From positions 1,054,001 through 1,118,000 of the forward strand of contig NZ_CP064787.1 in NCBI RefSeq assembly GCF_017094505.1: DNA of 64,000 nt. The letters are read 5' to 3'. The stretch's first letter is position 1. Every line of letters starts with the position of its first letter. Shown here piece by piece: positions 59,587 to 64,000 of the stretch. A program made the position numbers and the translations under genes. Source of the stretch: Halapricum desulfuricans. Its GTDB lineage: Archaea; Halobacteriota; Halobacteria; Halobacteriales; Haloarculaceae. A model generated the notes under the pieces. The model worked only from the letters and a program-made list of their open reading frames with translations, was not told the origin of the DNA and did no database searches.

Positions 59587-62406
59587 ATGCAGTTCCGGGG
59601 CGACCGTCGCGGTCAGGCGATCCAGATCGGAGCCGTGCTGCTGCTCGGCGCGATCGTCCTCTCGTTTGCGATCTATCAGTCGACGGTCGTCCCCGAGCAG
59701 AACCGCGAGATCGAGTTCCAGCACAGCCAGACCGTCGGTGGCCAGCTTCAGGACGCTCGAAACGGGATCGTCTCGACTGGCTCGACCGGTGACGGACGCT
59801 CAGTGTCGGTGACGCTCGGAACCCAATACCCGTCGCGGGTAATCGCGATGAACCCCGCCCCGCCGTCCGGGACGCTCGCGACCGTCGGAACGACGGACGA
59901 GGCGGTCAACGCGACGATCGCCAACGCGGAGGCGACCGGCGAGACAGCCGACTTCTGGAACGGAACGAACCGGACGTACAACACAGGCGCGCTCGTCTAC
60001 CGGCCGGGATACAACGAGTACAGCGGCGCGCCGACGACGTGGTACGAGAACTCGGTGCTGTTCGACGAGTTCCGGGACGCGAACCTGACGACGACCGGTC
60101 AGCAACTGATCGACGGGACGACGATATCGCTGGTAGCGCTCAATGGCTCCTATCGGGCGAGTCGGACAGGAAGCGTCTCGCTGGATTTCCGCGGGACGAG
60201 CGTCTCGAGTCGGACGGTCTCTGTAACGAATGCGTCCGCTGACTCGAACGTCACGATCACGGTGCCGACCCGGCTAGACGAACAGAACTGGGAGGAGTTG
60301 CTCGCAGACGAGCCACACTTCGTGGACGCGCGTCCGGCGTCGGTCGCCGGGGCGGACTATCACCTGATGCAGATCGTCCTCGAGCGGGGCGTGACCTACG
60401 ACCTTCGGTTGTCCCGGGTCGGACTCGGGACGAACGTCGTCAAGCCGGAGCCGGCGTATCTGACCCGGCTCGCCGAGAACACGCCGACAGTGCCCGAAGG
60501 CGGGAAGGTGGACGTCACTGTCGAGGTCCGCGATCGGTTCGACAATCCGAAGCGGGACGTCGAAGTGATCGCTGGAACGAACGAAAGCGAGTCATCAGTC
60601 TCGTCGAAGAGTCTCACAAGCGACGGCGGCGGACGCGTGACAGTGACTTACGAGGCACCGGATATCACTGGTACGCCACAGCAGACCAAATACGTCAATC
60701 TGAGTCTGAATACGTCGCTTTCGAGTGCGGTGAACGGGCCGGGTTTCAACGGCTCGACGCCCGTGAACGTCTCGGTGCCGATTCGGGTCGACAACAGCGA
60801 CGGGAGCGGGCTCGGAAACGAGAGTGGAGGAGATGGGTCGTTGCGCGCCGGCCAGGGCGGCGAATCGACGTACTCTCCGTCGCAATCGACCGAACTGCTG
60901 ACCGACGAGAACGGCGTCTGGTCGGCGATCAGCAAGACCGATCAGATCATCTTCAGTGGCGGCTATCCGGTCGTCGATCCGGCGAATGGTGACGAGTACG
61001 TCCTCTCGGAGTTCACGATCGCGAACGCGAGCGAGACCTTCTCGATCAAGATGGAGGCCAATACGACCGGCGGGAACTACGGCGGGACGGTCAGTATCTA
61101 TTCGTTCGCGGCCGACGACCAGCGGATGTCCTCGCTGACGCCGGGCGCTGTCGAGGACGTCCTCACCGCCGACAGATACAACGGAACTGACGTGATCAAT
61201 CGAGCGAGTTACGAAAACACAGATGCTACGTTCCTCTCGTACCTGCGAGCGATCGCCGAGATGGATCGCTCGACGACGGAGGTCATCTTCTCGGATCAGG
61301 ACGGCCGTGTAAACCTGACGCTGCAAGGCGAAAGTCTGTTCACTGCGGTTATGGCTAATTCGAGTACGGCTAACGACGAAGACGAGTTCGTCCGACTGTA
61401 CTTCGAGAACGAAACCGACACGGGCGGCTGGACGATCTCCGACACGGACGACGAGGCGTCGCTACCCGACGAGCGACTGCAGGGCGAGTACTACTTGACG
61501 AAGAACAAAACGGCGCTGTTGAACGCCGACCCGGATCTCGACCCTGCCTGGGTCTACAACACCTCGCTCCGGCTGGCCGACGGTGGCGAGGCGCTGGAAC
61601 TCAGGGACGCACAGGGAGATCTCCGTGACGAACTCGCGTACGGGACCGAGCAGACGAGTCACGAGTGGAATCTGACACTCGGTGAAGACGAGGTGGCCAA
61701 TCGGACGACCTATGATGACGGCGTCTACGTCGATACTGACACTGCTGGCGACTGGACGATTGAGACGATCGGCAACGCTCCGCCGACGATAACTGGCGTC
61801 ACGAAGCCCCCGGACGGAAACTATACTGAGGGGGATGTCCTCTCTTTCAACGTCAGTTACGATGAAGCTGTGGTTGTTAGTGGGACGCCTGCAATCATAC
61901 TTGACATCGATGGTGATGGTGACAATGAACCAGCCGCCTACCAGAGTGGGTCTAACACTCAGACACTGACGTTCAGCTATACTATCCAGTCAAGTGATAG
62001 CGACAGTGACGGAATTGCGTTCGCCTCGACGAACATGTCTGGCGGAACGATAGAAGACGAAGCCGAAAATACTGCTGGCCGTGACTTCAGCGGCGTTGCG
62101 CCTGACTTGAGCGGGATTACTGTTCTAAGCTACTCCGTGACGATCCAAGAGGCTCAGTCCGCCGGCCCAGGAAACAATATAGATGTCACGTTCGATGTTT
62201 CAACAAACGATCCCAACGCGCAGGTCAGAGTGCAGTCATTGAAAAACGGGGCCATACGAGAGGAAACCGAGATTATCGATGTGGAAGACAACCAGCCTCA
62301 GACTGAAACTGTTGGAGGTAAGAACCAAGCGACTGATGTCCGAGTCATCCTGTATGGCAGCAACGGGACCGAACAAAACAGACAGACAGTCACGTATAAC
62401 CCATGA
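59587..62406 (+). CDS. Large secreted, membrane-anchored protein with lamin-tail-like and SwmB-like domains
   Basis: A 939-residue surface protein. One membrane helix near the N-terminus (AIQIGAVLLLGAIVLSFAIY, residues 11-30) anchors it, with the rest outside. The exterior has an N-terminal domain (about 35-270), an Ig-like domain with VEVRDRFDNPKRDVEVIAGT (about 310-400), a lamin-tail-like domain with GGWTISDTDDEASLPDERLQ (about 610-710), and a SwmB-like beta domain starting VTKPPDGNYTEGDVLSFNVS. Many N-x-S/T sites suggest glycosylation. The last 600 bp have a lower GC than the rest. The stop overlaps the next start, so the two form one unit. Confidence 0.82.
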   Translation: MQFRGDRRGQAIQIGAVLLLGAIVLSFAIYQSTVVPEQNREIEFQHSQTVGGQLQDARNGIVSTGSTGDGRSVSVTLGTQYPSRVIAMNPAPPSGTLATVGTTDEAVNATIANAEATGETADFWNGTNRTYNTGALVYRPGYNEYSGAPTTWYENSVLFDEFRDANLTTTGQQLIDGTTISLVALNGSYRASRTGSVSLDFRGTSVSSRTVSVTNASADSNVTITVPTRLDEQNWEELLADEPHFVDARPASVAGADYHLMQIVLERGVTYDLRLSRVGLGTNVVKPEPAYLTRLAENTPTVPEGGKVDVTVEVRDRFDNPKRDVEVIAGTNESESSVSSKSLTSDGGGRVTVTYEAPDITGTPQQTKYVNLSLNTSLSSAVNGPGFNGSTPVNVSVPIRVDNSDGSGLGNESGGDGSLRAGQGGESTYSPSQSTELLTDENGVWSAISKTDQIIFSGGYPVVDPANGDEYVLSEFTIANASETFSIKMEANTTGGNYGGTVSIYSFAADDQRMSSLTPGAVEDVLTADRYNGTDVINRASYENTDATFLSYLRAIAEMDRSTTEVIFSDQDGRVNLTLQGESLFTAVMANSSTANDEDEFVRLYFENETDTGGWTISDTDDEASLPDERLQGEYYLTKNKTALLNADPDLDPAWVYNTSLRLADGGEALELRDAQGDLRDELAYGTEQTSHEWNLTLGEDEVANRTTYDDGVYVDTDTAGDWTIETIGNAPPTITGVTKPPDGNYTEGDVLSFNVSYDEAVVVSGTPAIILDIDGDGDNEPAAYQSGSNTQTLTFSYTIQSSDSDSDGIAFASTNMSGGTIEDEAENTAGRDFSGVAPDLSGITVLSYSVTIQEAQSAGPGNNIDVTFDVSTNDPNAQVRVQSLKNGAIREETEIIDVEDNQPQTETVGGKNQATDVRVILYGSNGTEQNRQTVTYNP

Positions 62407-64000
62407 TAGACGGCGGAAATTCCCGCTGCCTGCGCGCCCAATCTGAAGTCGTCGGCGTCGCCCTCCTCGTCGGCGTGTTCGCGCTTCTCGCGTTACTCGT
62501 CGGCACTGTCGTCATCGGCAATGTCACCGACCAGGCGAGCAACGAACCGCTGGCCGAGATCAACGCCTCAGCGTCGGCAAAGAACCTCACGCTAACCCAC
62601 GGCGGCGGTGATGGCTTCGAAGAGACTGCTATCACCGTCATCCTCCGACAGAACGGAGACGAAACACGGTACGGACTCGAATCGTTCACCGAAAACCGGG
62701 GCAGCGATACAGCGCGCTTCTCGGCCGGCGAGCGATGGGCCCGAAATCACACTCTCGAAGCCGGATTGGCCCGTGTACTCGTCGTGCATCGCCCGTCGAA
62801 TTCAGTCGTCTACGACGAACGGATCGTGGTCCCAACTGCTCCGAACACACCACCCAAAGCGCAGTTTGACTACACGCCAGCGGATCCGGATCCAACTGAG
62901 AACATCACTGTCGACGCCACCTCTTCGAGCGATCCTGACGGAAATATCACCAGCTACAGGTGGGACTTCAGCGACGGTACCACGGCATCTGGGCCAAGTA
63001 CCAATCACAGCTACTCCGAAGAAGGTGTGTATACGGTCTCACTCACCGTGACCGACGATCGTGGGGCTGCGACGACTGTGAGCGAACAGGTGACCGTCGA
63101 TTCGACTCCACCGTCGATCGCGAATGCGACACTCCGTGACGGCGACGACGACCGCAACGTCACCTCCGGCGACAGTGTCACAATCAGCGCGAACGTTTCA
63201 GATACCCTGACCGGCGTCGACAGTGTGACCGCTAACGCCTCGTCGCTGGATGCCGGGACGGTCACGCTCACCGACGGCGATGGTGACGGCACCTACACGG
63301 AGACGACGACTGTCGGGCCATCGCCGACCGAGGGGGAACAGTCGGTGACAATCGAGGCCGTCGACGGTGCCGATAACTCGAACACGACAGCGACAGATCA
63401 GTTGACCGTCGACACGACGGAACCGTCGGTCACTGATGCAACGCTGACTGATGACGACGGCGATGGCGTCGTCACGTCCCGCGATAGCGTCACAATCTCG
63501 GCTCATGTGTTGGATTCTATCTCGGGTGTTGACAACGTGACCGCAAACGCGTCTGCGTTCGATGCTGGATCGTTGATCGAACTCACTGACGACAACGGTA
63601 ACGGGACGTATACTGCGACAGTAGCCGTTGGCAACTCACCGACCGAAGGGAATCAGTCGGTGAGAATAAATGTCGTCGACAATGCAGGAAACCAGAACAA
63701 CACAACGACGAATCCGCTGACGGTCGATACAACCGCACCACAGATCGAGACGTTTGACGTGACTGATACTGGACGCGAGCGATTCGGTATGTACTGGGAT
63801 GAACAGTACGATATCAAGTGGAGTGTGTCCGACTCCCGGCACCAATCGACGACCGTGTACGTGAATCGGTCGGGGATCGAACAGGAAACTTACAGTACTG
63901 CCAGCGGGAGTCAATCCTATTCTCTTCCCTTTGCTTTTCTCTTCGGAGCCGAAGACACCCGCTACGAAATCAAAGTCGTTGCCGTCGATGAGGCTGGTAA
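62403..64000 (+). CDS. Pilin-like N-terminus with PKD and repeated Ig-like domains (3' end outside window)
   Basis: Open to the last base, so at least 532 residues. The N-terminus RAQSEVVGVALLVGVFALLA is the hydrophobic helix of haloarchaeal type IV pilin-like proteins, although the Gly normally cleaved by the prepilin peptidase is not obvious. A small domain (about 55-155) precedes a PKD domain: ATSSSDPDGNITSYRWDFSD and EGVYTVSLTVTDDRGA. Then come two Ig-like repeats of 104 and 105 residues and the start of a third. N-x-S/T sites abound. It overlaps the preceding gene by ATGA, suggesting joint assembly at the cell surface. Confidence 0.82.
   Translation, partial: MIDGGNSRCLRAQSEVVGVALLVGVFALLALLVGTVVIGNVTDQASNEPLAEINASASAKNLTLTHGGGDGFEETAITVILRQNGDETRYGLESFTENRGSDTARFSAGERWARNHTLEAGLARVLVVHRPSNSVVYDERIVVPTAPNTPPKAQFDYTPADPDPTENITVDATSSSDPDGNITSYRWDFSDGTTASGPSTNHSYSEEGVYTVSLTVTDDRGAATTVSEQVTVDSTPPSIANATLRDGDDDRNVTSGDSVTISANVSDTLTGVDSVTANASSLDAGTVTLTDGDGDGTYTETTTVGPSPTEGEQSVTIEAVDGADNSNTTATDQLTVDTTEPSVTDATLTDDDGDGVVTSRDSVTISAHVLDSISGVDNVTANASAFDAGSLIELTDDNGNGTYTATVAVGNSPTEGNQSVRINVVDNAGNQNNTTTNPLTVDTTAPQIETFDVTDTGRERFGMYWDEQYDIKWSVSDSRHQSTTVYVNRSGIEQETYSTASGSQSYSLPFAFLFGAEDTRYEIKVVAVDEAG
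63096..63722 (+). repeat. Two tandem 312/315-bp coding repeats (Ig-like domains)
   Basis: Units 63096-63407 and 63408-63722 each begin VD(S/T)T-P-S and share the layout DSVTISA, GVD-VTANAS, GTYT-T-VG, SPTEG-QSV. A third unit starts at 63723. They arose by duplication and have diverged. Confidence 0.8.

Noticed and set aside
1-64000. tRNA, rRNA or other classical stable RNA genes
   Set aside because: I read the intergenic regions for tRNA cloverleaf signatures and rRNA-like sequence and found none I could support; a covariance-model scan was not possible here.

Overview
The window is a 64-kb piece of a haloarchaeal chromosome, closest in character to the Haloarcula/Halomicrobium/Halorhabdus group (inference). 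It is GC-rich, its proteins are very acidic, many genes are leaderless with a TATA box about 26 nt upstream, and it carries archaeal hallmark genes: topoisomerase VI, a CetZ tubulin, archaeal-type RNase HI, DpsA, a TrmB regulator, Tat-exported lipoproteins and pilin-like proteins.

Layout. 1-6.8 kb is a housekeeping block: the end of RNase HI and its partner, a PadR regulator with a likely auto-operator, pyrophosphatase, an alkaline-phosphatase-superfamily enzyme, a CetZ-like tubulin and hisS. Two copies of an 82-bp palindromic element in opposite orientation (6.82 and 12.68 kb) bracket an amidohydrolase and a divergent pair: an Hsp70 relative without the usual C-terminal lid, and a membrane protein whose J-like domain has lost HPD. 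12.9-19.5 kb is a complete five-gene peptide-type ABC importer. 19.6-21.3 kb holds a 32-residue zinc-finger protein, trmO and dpsA.

21.3-33.8 kb is an accessory region full of scars. Two 239-bp direct repeats, about 97% identical, enclose 6 kb with a CBS-domain protein, a broken UPF0175/PIN toxin-antitoxin pair, a truncated CPBP-like protein and a P1B-type metal ATPase. Downstream, a gene encoding an NmrA-like domain fused to a deazaflavin-dependent domain is split by a 287-bp ISH8-derived mini-element with a 12-bp target duplication. An HxlR regulator and a drug-type ABC exporter follow.

33.8-38.6 kb has a second ABC exporter, pgi, a YigZ/IMPACT protein and a [2Fe-2S] ferredoxin. 38.6-49.6 kb is a starch/glycogen block: alpha-glucan phosphorylase, a GH13 enzyme that looks cytoplasmic, malQ and a TrmB-family regulator, with pgi nearby. 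Together these would turn alpha-glucans into glucose-1-phosphate and glucose-6-phosphate inside the cell. Beside them lies the most unusual gene here: a chemoreceptor signalling domain fused to a complete UgpB-like substrate-binding domain, with no signal peptide or membrane segment. It is a candidate cytoplasmic metabolite chemoreceptor.

49.7-54.9 kb encodes topoisomerase VI; subunit B carries a 569-residue intein with a homing-endonuclease domain and Lys in place of the usual penultimate His. 55.2-56.6 kb is an IS1341-type (tnpB-only) element. 57.1-59.5 kb has small conserved genes, and 59.6-64.0 kb two large, overlapping, surface-anchored proteins, the second running off the window. I found no rRNA, tRNA or CRISPR array.
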